Assembly: GCF_003114835.2 (NCBI RefSeq)
Contig: NZ_AP025028.1
Location: 1,702,001 to 1,766,000 of the forward strand
Source: Leptospira kobayashii
GTDB lineage: Bacteria; Spirochaetota; Leptospiria; Leptospirales; Leptospiraceae
Direction: 5' to 3'
DNA: 64,000 bases
Shown here: piece by piece, positions 17,799 to 26,046 of the stretch
Position numbering within the stretch: the stretch's first letter is position 1
Layout: each line of letters begins with the position of its first letter
Notes under the pieces: generated by a model
Database searches by the model: none
Told to the model about the DNA's origin: nothing
Seen by the model: the letters and a program-made list of their open reading frames with translations, nothing else
Translations under genes and position numbers: made by a program

Positions 17799-18158
17799 TT
17801 ATCTTTTTGTTCCGCCGGAATCGTATTTTGCAAGGAATATATCCTGATTACCTGTCAAGGTTTGGCCTCCTAAATTTCCATTTGTGTAACCAGTAATGTA
17901 AACATTGCCGGAACTATCGGAAGTGATCCCTTGCCCATAAGTAGTTTTACCACTTGCCCCTAATAATACTGCAGTTCCACATGTGGTAGTCGTAGAGGTA
18001 TCCGTCGGAGTAGAGGTATTTGTTGAGGAAGAAGTGCCACTTCCCTGTAAAAAAGGAATAAGAGCACCTATTGCTTTATCATCGGAAGGTGAATTGCAAC
18101 CGGAGAATAGAGCTAAACAAAGCCCTAAGGTCAAAAAGGCGAATAGACTTTTTTTTAT
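17799..18158 (-). pseudogene. Truncated SBBP beta-propeller lipoprotein
   Basis: The frame encodes a signal peptide with lipobox ALFSGC, a Ser/Thr-rich linker and a single SBBP propeller repeat (GQGITSDSSGNVYITGYTNG then GNQDIFLAKYDSGG), stopping after KR. Intact relatives have many repeats and several hundred residues. The expected start KKSLFAFL is preceded by ATA at 18158 where ATG would be expected; only a TTG inside the signal peptide (18134) remains as a possible start. Truncation plus a lost start suggests a dead gene. Confidence 0.65.
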
Positions 18159-18269
18159 GAGAAATCTTTATGTTAATGGTTTATCGCGTTGCAATACTTT
18201 TGTTTGAATGTAATCTAAGCTGCTCCATTTACTATGAGTTAGATTATAGTAGAATTGAATGGTTGCATC

Positions 18270-18291
18270 GTTCCAGTTCATGAACTGGAAC
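18270..18291. promoter_or_regulatory. 22 bp perfect palindrome
   Basis: GTTCCAGTTC-AT-GAACTGGAAC is fully symmetric. A-rich DNA rather than T follows it on the + strand, so it is not a simple rightward terminator. It lies in the ~300 bp gap between the broken lipoprotein and the monooxygenase end; an operator or a leftward terminator end are both possible. Confidence 0.45.
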
Positions 18292-18505
18292 ATAAAAAAT
18301 TAAAAAAAGGTTTATTTGCGGATTTCTACGAATGAATAGCGCTCCAGTATTTACTTCTAACCTTTGGGCGGTATGTTTGAATATCCTAATAGAGCTCCCC
18401 AGAACCGAAATAACCAATGACAACTGAAATTAAAATGAATTATTTTTTTACGGCCGCCTATCTTGATGTCAGGTGAATACTATGTTTGCACATTCCGTAC
18501 ATTCA

Positions 18506-19651
18506 TTACAATTCCATTTTTCCGCCACTAAACAAATGAAATGCCTTCATAATTATGCTCTTAAACATCAGTTCACGTTTAGTAGTAATTTGATTTTCGG
18601 GCTTGTTTCTTTCTTCTGCACTTTCGCCTTTAGATTTTGCAATGGCTGCTCTTGAAGTTTGGAAATTGGCTTTCTTTTCTTCGGTAATTCCGGTAACAAA
18701 CAAATTACACAGAGCTTCCGCATCCATCAGAGCCATGCTTATACCTTGTCCACCAGGTCCATAAGGATGCGCTGCATCACCAATTAAAAACAGTTTGTCG
18801 CTATACCATTTATCTGGAACAGTACCATTATATACTGGTTGGTGATACAATATTGTTTTTGGATTGATTTTACATGTTTGAAAAACTTGTTGCAAATATG
18901 GTGTCCAAGTCTTCGCTCTTTCTGCTATTCGTTCGTAAACTTCTTTATCGGTTATGGCTTTTGCTTCCGCTTCGGTCATATGTATATGTGTCCATAAGAA
19001 ATTATTTTTATGGGTGTCCTTCGAACTTATTTTCCCAATAGAACCAAGACCGATATTGCCATTGATGCTATTAAATAAAGACATTTCTACTTTTTCATCA
19101 CTTGGAAAAATGAAACCAAGCCCCAAATAACCTGCATATCGTTTATTAGAATTACTAGCTGGATTTAGCAGACTTCTTACTTTAGAACCAACACCATCGG
19201 CACCAACTAAATATTTGCCTTGAATGTGTTGTTCATCAGTAGAAACAGCAACTACACTATCAGCGTTTTCAATCACACTGTCCAATGTAAAATTATAGAT
19301 GACCTTGATGCTTAAATCATTTATACGTTCACGAAGTTTTTCAAATACAGCCAACCGGGTTACTATAATCGCAGGGCTCGCACCTTTTTCAATTTTCATG
19401 TCAAACTTTACTTGACTATTACCAAAGTGCATTATTAGTTTTTCTGTTTTTTCGCCTATGTTGCGAATGCCTATATTTTCAAGTACCCTCACTCCTTTAG
19501 CCGAAATACGAACCCCTGTTGTGGCGCTTCCAAAACTGGTTTTTGCTTCCAATACCACACACGGTATTTTTTTCTCTGCAAGTTGAATTGCCAAACTCAA
19601 GCCCGCAATACCTGCACCAATTATTATTACTTGGTCTTTGTTATTTTCCAT
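18506..19651 (-). CDS. FAD-dependent monooxygenase (TetX/PHBH-like)
   Basis: The 381-residue protein has the FAD Rossmann motif VIIIGAGIAGLSLAIQLAEK at residues ~8-27, the substrate-side GVRISAKGVRVLENIG block, the second nucleotide motif YLVGADGVGSKVRSLL (~150) and the FAD-ribityl motif LFLIGDAAHPYGPGGQGISM (~290). These define the flavoprotein aromatic hydroxylase family, which uses NAD(P)H and O2 to hydroxylate small molecules; TetX inactivates tetracycline with the same fold, but the substrate here cannot be read. Codon usage is more A/T-rich than the 0-16 kb genes, and the neighbouring AraC gene suggests transfer as a pair, perhaps from Bacteroidetes. Confidence 0.85.
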   Translation of the reverse strand: MENNKDQVIIIGAGIAGLSLAIQLAEKKIPCVVLEAKTSFGSATTGVRISAKGVRVLENIGIRNIGEKTEKLIMHFGNSQVKFDMKIEKGASPAIIVTRLAVFEKLRERINDLSIKVIYNFTLDSVIENADSVVAVSTDEQHIQGKYLVGADGVGSKVRSLLNPASNSNKRYAGYLGLGFIFPSDEKVEMSLFNSINGNIGLGSIGKISSKDTHKNNFLWTHIHMTEAEAKAITDKEVYERIAERAKTWTPYLQQVFQTCKINPKTILYHQPVYNGTVPDKWYSDKLFLIGDAAHPYGPGGQGISMALMDAEALCNLFVTGITEEKKANFQTSRAAIAKSKGESAEERNKPENQITTKRELMFKSIIMKAFHLFSGGKMEL

Positions 19652-19985
19652 CGTCTTTAATTATGCAACAAACGTGGAATCAATAATAGTATAAATCGGT
19701 CATTGAAACAGAATTTATTTTCTTCTTTTCCCCCGATCAAAATGGAACAAACAATGTGATGGGTGTTTTGAAAAACTGTGAGCAGAAAAATGTTAGTACT
19801 ATAAAACCTACCTCTGCTGAATCCGCAAAATGAGAACTCTATATTGATGTGACAAAAGAATACGTCACCATGAAAAGCATACAAATGCTTTCTAATGGGA
19901 ATTCTCTTTTGTTTAATTAGTTCATCGCAATCTGCCTGCTCAAATTATATTGCCCCAACTTAGAGAATAGTATAGATCGGTCGTT
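19652..19985. repeat. Gap with a 16 bp direct repeat flanking its middle
   Basis: ATAGTATAAATCGGTC (19686-19701) recurs as ATAGTATAGATCGGTC (19967-19982), about 280 bp apart, in the space between the AraC gene and the monooxygenase. They may be regulator sites or the edges of a small insertion. No convincing gene lies between them. Confidence 0.4.
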
Positions 19986-20741
19986 TCAAATCTTAAAATG
20001 TTTCATCAGTATGATATTTATAAACTGGTCGTTTTTGCTTAATTCCTTTGGCGTAACGCCTGCATACTTTTTTACGTCTTTGATGAAATGATTTTGGTCT
20101 GTGAAATTTTGCTCTGGATAAAGTTTGCCTTCACTTATGTGTTTAAACGAAGCACGAAAGCGAACAATGTTACAATACGCTTTTAAAGAAAGTCCGAATC
20201 GCTGGTTAAAATAACGGTTGATTTGGCGGCTACTCCAAAACACTTTTTCAGAAAGTTTTTGAACAGTCAAAGCTCCGTTTGACGAATAAATAAGTTCGAA
20301 TAATTTTCGTTTTTGTTCATCAATTTCCTTAGGCAGAATTGATTTGATTTTTTGTGTTGCTATTTCACAAAACAAATCAAAGTCATTCAAGACTTCCACA
20401 CTAAAATCCCAAAAATCAATCGGTAAAATCTCTCCTTTATCCAACAAGATGGCGATATTGTTTTGAAAAAGATATTCTATAGCAAGCGGTTTGAAACTTA
20501 TAGCAAATATTTCCATCTTTGGTGTAACAGTCGCTTGTCTGTGTTGCGTTTCAATTCCTAAAAGTACAACCTGAAAAGGTTCTTTTGCCGATTGAGTGAA
20601 AATCAAGTCAATTCGTCCGTCTGGCAAAACGATAATCTGTTTGCCGCTGTCTGATAAGTTTTGCAAAAGCCAAAAACTTTCTACAAAGTCAGCAAGCGAT
20701 TTGTCGGGTTTGATGTGTTTATATTTTAAGTCGTCGTCCAT
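19986..20741 (-). CDS. AraC-family transcriptional regulator
   Basis: The 251-residue protein has an N-terminal sensor region of the DUF6597 type (KPDKSLADFVESFWLLQN; VLPDGRIDLIFT) and a C-terminal AraC DNA-binding domain (LTVQKLSEKVFWSSRQINRY, then FTDQNHFIKDVKKYAGVTPK). Such regulators often activate a neighbouring enzyme gene; the FAD monooxygenase lies 334 bp downstream on the same strand. Composition is similarly A/T-rich, supporting joint acquisition. The ligand is unknown. Confidence 0.82.
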   Translation of the reverse strand: MDDDLKYKHIKPDKSLADFVESFWLLQNLSDSGKQIIVLPDGRIDLIFTQSAKEPFQVVLLGIETQHRQATVTPKMEIFAISFKPLAIEYLFQNNIAILLDKGEILPIDFWDFSVEVLNDFDLFCEIATQKIKSILPKEIDEQKRKLFELIYSSNGALTVQKLSEKVFWSSRQINRYFNQRFGLSLKAYCNIVRFRASFKHISEGKLYPEQNFTDQNHFIKDVKKYAGVTPKELSKNDQFINIILMKHFKI

Positions 20742-20801
20742 TTTGCAAGGTTGTCAATGTGAATTTAGAAATAAGTTATCTTGTTTAACTTGTGTGGTTG
20801 C

Positions 20802-21132
20802 TGGACTTACCCCAAAAAATCAGACAGCGAGTTCTAGTTCATATAAAATGAATTCTCTCGGCGACATCATTTTTAATCCCTTATGAGGAGCTAATTTGTT
20901 GTAGTCGTCAATCCAAATTATGAATTTTCAACATAACTTCCTCCACATAATTTAAAGGAAACCGAATTGCCTGGTTCCATCGTCTCTCTTACGATCTATT
21001 CCTTTTCATGGGAAGACCATCTTCTTCAGAGGTGATTACGTGTATCGGTTCGTTGCTACTAGTATTATTCATAGTATTACTCCTACTACTTAGGAGCTAG
21101 CTAGTTGTATGGTTTTGAATGGGGTAAGTCCA
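20802..21132 (-). mobile_element. Internally deleted IS3-family relic (331 bp)
   Basis: Perfect 13 bp inverted repeats TGGACTTACCCCA (20802-20814) and TGGGGTAAGTCCA (21120-21132) bound the element. Read leftward it has AGGAG, an ATG at 21072 and a 27-codon OrfA-like start (MNNTSSNEPIHVITSEE), then the end of an IS3 OrfB integrase. Intact IS3 elements are 1.2-1.5 kb, so most of the middle is missing. The right end abuts a transposase fragment of another family. Confidence 0.65.
20820..20982 (-). pseudogene. IS3-type transposase OrfB C-terminus, frameshifted
   Basis: One frame reads RWNQAIRFPLNYVEEVMLKI; after a shift the next reads WIDDYNKLAPHKGLKMMSPR then EFILYELELAV and stop. The W-I-x-x-YN...PH...SP pattern is the end of the IS3 rve integrase domain. 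The DDE catalytic core is absent. Confidence 0.7.
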
Positions 21133-21137
21133 CCTCC

Positions 21138-21310
21138 AATGGTGCAGAAGCAAGGAACAATACATTAAAGCAATCATTCCGAAGTTACCATTATATAAGT
21201 CCCAAATGGTCACAATTATACTTAGATGAAATAGGGAATTTGAGATACAGTGAAGACTTGAAGAAGCTTCTTTTGAACGATACGGATGTGGGACCTGGTG
21301 ATAGAAACTT
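21138..21310 (+). pseudogene. Fragment of the ISXO2-like transposase, copy A
   Basis: SNGAEARNNTLKQSFRSYHY and the following residues to DTDVGPGDR match residues ~280-340 of the intact transposase at 24141, with a 9 bp deletion and several substitutions. It begins next to the IS3 relic's end. Similarity stops at the point matching 25161, exactly where the other fragment also stops. Confidence 0.75.
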
Positions 21311-21427
21311 CAGACACCATTTTACCTGGTAAGATAAAGGGTATCATTAACCAGGTATTAGTTGCAAAAAACGGGCCAAAGCAAATATCATTACAAGAAG
21401 AGAAGGTCTCCACACGCAATTTCCTGT

Positions 21428-23023
21428 TTATAGGTTTATATTTTTATCTGAACTTTCGGCTATCGTTTTCTTGTATGTGTCAAAATCGGATTTGGAATGG
21501 TAGTTGCCAGCTCGTATAACGCCCGATATGGTCCCTAGGTTTTCTACTTTGGATGTTGGATCAGCAGCTAATAGGACTATGTCAGCATTCATTCCTTTGG
21601 CAATCAATCCCATTGTGGATGTTTTCTTTAGAAATCGCGCTGGTTGTATGGTAGTCATTTGCAGAATTTGCAGAGGTGAAATGCCAGCAGCGGCAAGTTC
21701 TTTGAATTCCTGTTGTAAAGAAAGACCAGGTGCTTGGCCACTACCGTCGGTGCCTGTCATCATTGGAACTTTAGCATCCGAAAATAATTTTGTAAGGACT
21801 TTCTGACTTTCATAGGTTTCCTTATATATTAGCTTACGTTCTGTGGAGATCCGATTAAAGTCATTCAATACACTAAGCCATTCTTTGTAAGCGTGTGGAG
21901 CTATAAACTGGATTGATTTGTCTTTTTGGTATTCGGGATCATTTTGGAAATATTGTGTACGCAACCTAACTAAAGTAGGCACCATCCAGTTGTCGTTTTG
22001 TACAAATTGTTCCGCAAGGGCATTACATTTATTTCTGTCGAAGCTGGTAAGTGCTTTTTGGAGTCTTGAAACTCGGGCAGGACTGTCTTCTAAAACAGGG
22101 TTAATCAAGAATCGTTTCATCTTTCCCGCGATCAAGCTTTGAATTATCGGAGTGGCAAAATTTGGGAGTTTGAAATTCGGAAGGATTCGGGTTGGTTTAT
22201 CGATTGACTCGCTTAGTAAGATTGCTTTTTGAGAAGAACAGGCAATCCAAATTACATCTCCTGGGCCAAGGTGCTCAATGGTTCGGAAATTTGCAAATTC
22301 TGCACGTGTTGGATCAACGCCCTCTGGAACATGCCCAACAATGGGGATGCCTAGTTTTTGGCTTTCTACGATTGCTTCGTAGAATAATGAAGGACTCATC
22401 CAGCCTACTTTAATAAAGTCGGCACCATCCTTCTTTTGCCTTTGCATCAATTCAGAGAGCTCATCTTTCGTGCTAGCACTTATGGGTATGATCGGCTCGG
22501 CCGGCATCGCGAGCAACGCGGGAGCCTTTTCTGTCAGCGGAAGTTCTCCGGCAGCCCTTTGAGAAAGCAGTTCTGTTGATCCAGCCATTTGCCGGAAACC
22601 AGTGACTCCCTCTGCGAGCATTAACAAAAGTACGGCGGGGGAATTTTCTGCCTGAAGTGCGTGCGAGTGCATATTGTTAAATCCAGGAACTGCAAATAGG
22701 CCTTGTGCGTTAATACGTTTGTATGTTTTATTGGGCTTCTGGATCAGTGTAGAGCCGACACTTTCGATGCGCCCGTCACTGATCACAATTGACTGACTGA
22801 TTTTTTTTGAACCTGTTCGCGGATCTACGATAGTTACATTTTCAATGACGAGGGAGGCTTTTTGTAGCTTCGCCGTAGAGATACCACCAGATAACAAGTT
22901 TGTAAACACAGAGCATCCGTGTGTTAGTGATGTGACCAGGAGCATAAGCATAAGAACAAGTCGATACATTATATATCCTAACATAGATTCAATGCAGTTG
23001 GATTTTTTCATCTTTTCGCCCAT
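21428..23023 (-). CDS. Membrane-anchored amidohydrolase (imidazolonepropionase/prolidase-like)
   Basis: The 531-residue lipoprotein has a signal with lipobox LTHGC and a full amidohydrolase TIM barrel. Metal ligands are visible: NNMHSH (first HxH), DFIKVGW (bridging Lys), GHVPEG and EHLGPGD (two His) and MTGTDGSG (catalytic Asp). The composite strand start KASLVIENVTIVDPRTG and end IAKGMNADIVLLAADP are typical. The enzyme hydrolyses a C-N bond of a cyclic amide or peptide-like substrate outside the inner membrane; the substrate is unknown. It sits inside a transposon-rich stretch with broken transposase copies on both sides, so it may be mobile cargo. Confidence 0.85.
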   Translation of the reverse strand: MGEKMKKSNCIESMLGYIMYRLVLMLMLLVTSLTHGCSVFTNLLSGGISTAKLQKASLVIENVTIVDPRTGSKKISQSIVISDGRIESVGSTLIQKPNKTYKRINAQGLFAVPGFNNMHSHALQAENSPAVLLLMLAEGVTGFRQMAGSTELLSQRAAGELPLTEKAPALLAMPAEPIIPISASTKDELSELMQRQKKDGADFIKVGWMSPSLFYEAIVESQKLGIPIVGHVPEGVDPTRAEFANFRTIEHLGPGDVIWIACSSQKAILLSESIDKPTRILPNFKLPNFATPIIQSLIAGKMKRFLINPVLEDSPARVSRLQKALTSFDRNKCNALAEQFVQNDNWMVPTLVRLRTQYFQNDPEYQKDKSIQFIAPHAYKEWLSVLNDFNRISTERKLIYKETYESQKVLTKLFSDAKVPMMTGTDGSGQAPGLSLQQEFKELAAAGISPLQILQMTTIQPARFLKKTSTMGLIAKGMNADIVLLAADPTSKVENLGTISGVIRAGNYHSKSDFDTYKKTIAESSDKNINL

Positions 23024-23194
23024 TATAAGAAACCGTTTGCCTTAAGGGCGAGCCTAATTTCGCAAAGTACCTGAGATAGAAACGGATTTGAGCGGACTCG
23101 GATGAATTGAGAGCATTTATTATCTTACATAATCTGCCGTGAATCCACCAACCACCGCCTAGGTGCGGTGTGCGGAGGCTCTGAGGACAGGTCG

Positions 23195-23300
23195 CAATTG
23201 TACTTAGATGAAATTAGTTTCTTAGGGAACCTGAGATACAGTGAAGGCTTGAAGAAGCTTCTTTTGGACGATACGGATGTGGGACTTGGTGATAGGGACT
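23195..23300 (+). pseudogene. Fragment of the ISXO2-like transposase, copy B
   Basis: These 106 bp match 25056-25161 of the intact gene with about one mismatch, so this duplication is recent. It ends at the same base as copy A, and the 202 bp repeat array starts on the next base. The upstream part (23024-23194) shows no gene. Confidence 0.8.
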
Positions 23301-23908
23301 AAGACTTGCCTCAAGGCAGGGAATCGCCCTCTCTGCTGGCTCCGCATCCTGCTTCGCCTGCGTTCCGAGGCACGGTTTCGCTCGGCGTCGGACTTCCTGT
23401 CCTCCTTACGAAAAACACTCGCTCCTATTGTCGCTCGGTTTTTCGCTCACGAAACTGTTCGATTCCAACTAATTCTTGTTTGATTGCGATTTGCCGGAGT
23501 TTTGAAGACTTGCCCCAGGAGGGAATCGCCCTCTCTGCTGGCTCCGCATCCTGCTTCGCCTGCGCTCCGAGGCACGGTTTCGTTCGACGTCGGACTTCCT
23601 GTCCTCCTTACGAAAAACACTCGCTCCTATTGTCGCTCGGTTTTTCGCTCACGAAACTGTTCGATTCCAACTAATTCTTGTTTGATTGCGATTTGCCGGA
23701 GTTTTGAGGACTTGCCCCAGGAGGGAATCGCCCTCTCTGCTGGCTCCGCATCCTGCTTCGCCTGCGCTCCGAGGCACGGTTTCGTTCGACGTCGGACTTC
23801 CTGTCCTCCTTACGAAAAACACTCGCTCCTATTGTCGCTCGGTTTTTCGCTCACGAAACTGTTCGATTCCAACTAATTCTTGTTTGATTGCGATTTGCCG
23901 GAGTTTTG
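23301..23908 (+). repeat. Three tandem 202 bp repeats
   Basis: Units 23301-23504 (204 bp), 23505-23706 and 23707-23908 (202 bp each) are almost identical. Each starts A(A/G)GACTTGCC and ends TTTGCCGGAGTTTTG. The DNA is more G/C-rich than its surroundings and open in several frames, but the predicted peptides are repeat artefacts (for example SLLAPHPASPA), not proteins. The unit is too long and spacer-free for CRISPR. Confidence 0.9.
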
Positions 23909-24000
23909 AGGACTTGGGAGCCTATCCCCATCCCACACATTTCCCCCAAATTCCACTTCCGAAGCAGACCCCTTACTAACGCAAGGTGTCACTTCTTCCT
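23904..24000 (+). repeat. Dispersed repeat, copy 2
   Basis: TTTTGAGGACTTGGGAGCCT and the next ~15 bases equal 16491-16525, and weaker similarity continues through AAGGTGTCA. It directly continues the 202 bp array, so the array and this repeat form one composite element. Confidence 0.6.
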
Positions 24001-24117
24001 CACGTTCCGCTTCCCCTCACTCCGCAGAGGGAAAACTCCACCCGAAGTCCCTCAAAGAAGAAAACCCTTCCACACTTATCTCCCATTTTATTAATACAAA
24101 AACCTTCAGGAATTCTT

Positions 24118-24141
24118 ATGATTACAAAAATCCTCTACTGA
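24118..24141 (+). CDS. Seven-codon leader peptide coupled to the transposase
   Basis: CAGGAA precedes ATG 24118, which encodes MITKILY and stops at a TGA whose last base is the first of the transposase ATG (TGATG). The transposase start itself has no ribosome site, so re-initiation after this leader would explain its translation. Confidence 0.4.
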   Translation: MITKILY

Positions 24142-25730
24142 TGAATGAGGAGGTAAATAGACATTACAAAATTAAATCCCTTACTATCTTAGCAAAATTA
24201 TTTAATAAAAATTGTGACTGTAATGAACCTTCCCTTGTATTTCTAAAAGTAAAAAATAGAGATACAGTAGGTCGTTGTTCCAATTGCCAAAAACAAGTAT
24301 CTATTACTTCAAAGACACCATTTGATAACTTCAAACTGCCCCTAAGTTATTTTTCCTATATACTTCATGATCAGATTTTACAATATCCAAAGGTTGTTAC
24401 TTCCACTGAGATCAGTAGAAAATTAAACTTACCTTACAAAACTGCCTATTACTTAAAGAGAAGAATTCAGGTCGTTACTTCACTTCTAAATGAAACACTT
24501 CAAAAGCAACTTTATAATGAATTAGAAGAATATGGTAATAAAAACCCTATAAAATTACCTAAGAGTGGTGATCTAAGACCTTTGATAGCAAATAAGCCAG
24601 TTGCGGTAGCGGATAGCGTTGTATTATACTCTTCATCCCTTAGAGCCAATAAACATAGAAGTAGAAGATACAAAACTGGAACTTCCAGTATCTATTTATC
24701 TAATAGCTTAGGAGGGGAACAGAAGGGGATCTTAGTCCATACAGTCGGAGTGAATCATGGAATGACATTTTACAAAAGTATCCCTCTGAATAATCAAAGT
24801 TACTTACTTCAAGATCTAAATTCTAAGATACCTCAAGCTATTCCTTTATTCACAGATGAAGGTTATACATTTATATGGGATAGACCCAATCATAGGATGG
24901 TGAATCATTCCAAGAAGAGTAGTGACCATAGATACAATTTGAGTCGGGAGAGATGGATTACAAAAGACGGAGTCTCTTCTAATGGTGCAGAAGCAAGGAA
25001 CAATACATTAAAGCAATCATTCCGTAGTTACCATTATATTTCTCCGAAGTGGAGCCAATTGTACTTAGATGAAATTAGTTTCTTAGGGAACTTGAGATAC
25101 AGTGAAGGCTTGAAGAAGCTTCTTTTGGACGATACGGATGTGGGACTTGGTGATAGGGACTATTCTCTAACTAATTATAATAGAAACACCCAAAACCTTA
25201 AATTCTTTCATTATAAGCCGCTTTCTTTAGAGGAGAGAAGGCTGGAAGGGTCAACGAATCTTATAAATAGTTTAGATGAAGAAACGCTAAATAAACTTCC
25301 AAAATCCCTGAGACATGCAATTGAAAAGAATAATCATTTTTGGAAGAATCCTGGGAAAACGAATTGGGACAATGCTAAAAGGCGGAACGAGCATAAATCA
25401 AACCTGATTGCAAGGAAACTCTGGGTTCTTTTGGAACATAGAAAGTGGACTTCCTTAGAGGAACTAATCAAAATTTCAGGCTATAATAGATTAGAGATTC
25501 TGTTTATTTTAAAACGCTGGTTGGCTGTGGGATTGATTGATATGTCCCGAACAAATACAAGATACATCCAATTGTATAAAATTTATAAGAAAAGTTGGAA
25601 TTTGTATTACTTGGTCTATTCCGAAAGACAGAATGAGCTTCGGGAGAATTGGAGAATCTACAATAAGAAATTAAAATTGAAATCAAGTCGGAGTAAGATA
25701 GTAGGAGGAGTTAGAAAGTATGGAAACTGA
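24141..25730 (+). CDS. IS1595/ISXO2-like transposase with extended C-terminus
   Basis: The 529-residue protein opens with a zinc ribbon (CDC...CSNCQKQVSITSKTPFDNFKLP) like the IS1595 group. A DDE-type core follows: VAVADSVV (first Asp, ~160), LFTDEGYTF (second, ~240) and NGAEARNNTLKQSFRSYHYI (third acidic region, ~285), ending in the family phrase SPKWSQLYLDEISFLGN. Residues ~345-529 are an extra part with a helix-turn-helix-like stretch (LEELIKISGYNRLEILFIL) not usual in ISXO2. It is followed by two overlapping genes. Two broken copies lie at 21138 and 23195. Terminal inverted repeats were not found by eye. Confidence 0.78.
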   Translation: MNEEVNRHYKIKSLTILAKLFNKNCDCNEPSLVFLKVKNRDTVGRCSNCQKQVSITSKTPFDNFKLPLSYFSYILHDQILQYPKVVTSTEISRKLNLPYKTAYYLKRRIQVVTSLLNETLQKQLYNELEEYGNKNPIKLPKSGDLRPLIANKPVAVADSVVLYSSSLRANKHRSRRYKTGTSSIYLSNSLGGEQKGILVHTVGVNHGMTFYKSIPLNNQSYLLQDLNSKIPQAIPLFTDEGYTFIWDRPNHRMVNHSKKSSDHRYNLSRERWITKDGVSSNGAEARNNTLKQSFRSYHYISPKWSQLYLDEISFLGNLRYSEGLKKLLLDDTDVGLGDRDYSLTNYNRNTQNLKFFHYKPLSLEERRLEGSTNLINSLDEETLNKLPKSLRHAIEKNNHFWKNPGKTNWDNAKRRNEHKSNLIARKLWVLLEHRKWTSLEELIKISGYNRLEILFILKRWLAVGLIDMSRTNTRYIQLYKIYKKSWNLYYLVYSERQNELRENWRIYNKKLKLKSSRSKIVGGVRKYGN

Positions 25731-26046
25731 AGATGAATTAAAATTAGGGAAAGTCGGAACCTTTCGTTTTACTGTCTCCACTTTCAGAGAGCTTTTGGCA
25801 AAGCAGGATGGAAGATGCTATGTGACTGGCAGAAAAATAACGGGAATTAATGCTGATGCAGAATTGATAAAACCAATTCCTAAAAATGGTGAGCTTAAAA
25901 AAGAAAACGTATGTTTGATTATTGATTCGGTAAGAGATTTAAAGCGATACCATACTATGAAAGAAATCTATGAAATTGCCCTTGATATTGTGAAAGTTTA
26001 TGAAGAAAAAGCGAAGAACCAGAAACAACCAAGTAAAAATACTTAA
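25720..26046 (+). CDS. Small HNH-like protein with degenerate active site
   Basis: The 108-residue product overlaps the transposase end by 11 bp. RELLAKQDGRCYVTGRKI, then ADAELIKPIPKNG and NVCLIIDSVRDLKRYHTM, follow the HNH plan (Cys-x-x-TG, E/DHI.P...GG, N..L......K), but the usual catalytic DH is EL here and only one Cys of the zinc pair is clear. So it is either an inactive HNH used for DNA binding or a false resemblance. The overlaps with both neighbours imply coupled translation and a joint role in transposition or its control. Confidence 0.5.
   Translation: METEDELKLGKVGTFRFTVSTFRELLAKQDGRCYVTGRKITGINADAELIKPIPKNGELKKENVCLIIDSVRDLKRYHTMKEIYEIALDIVKVYEEKAKNQKQPSKNT

Noticed and set aside
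18270..18291. Rho-independent terminator
   Set aside because: A-rich DNA follows on the + strand and no T tract follows the stem on the side needed for rightward transcription.
19657..19884. 75-codon frame on the minus strand between AraC and monooxygenase genes
   Set aside because: Atypical composition, no ribosome site and no recognisable motif.
23301..23908. CRISPR array
   Set aside because: The repeat unit is 202 bp and contiguous, without unique spacers, and no cas genes are present.
23277..24094. Several 70-130 codon open frames with peptides such as SLLAPHPASPA
   Set aside because: They arise from the 202 bp repeat being open in several frames; they have no ribosome sites and no family similarity.
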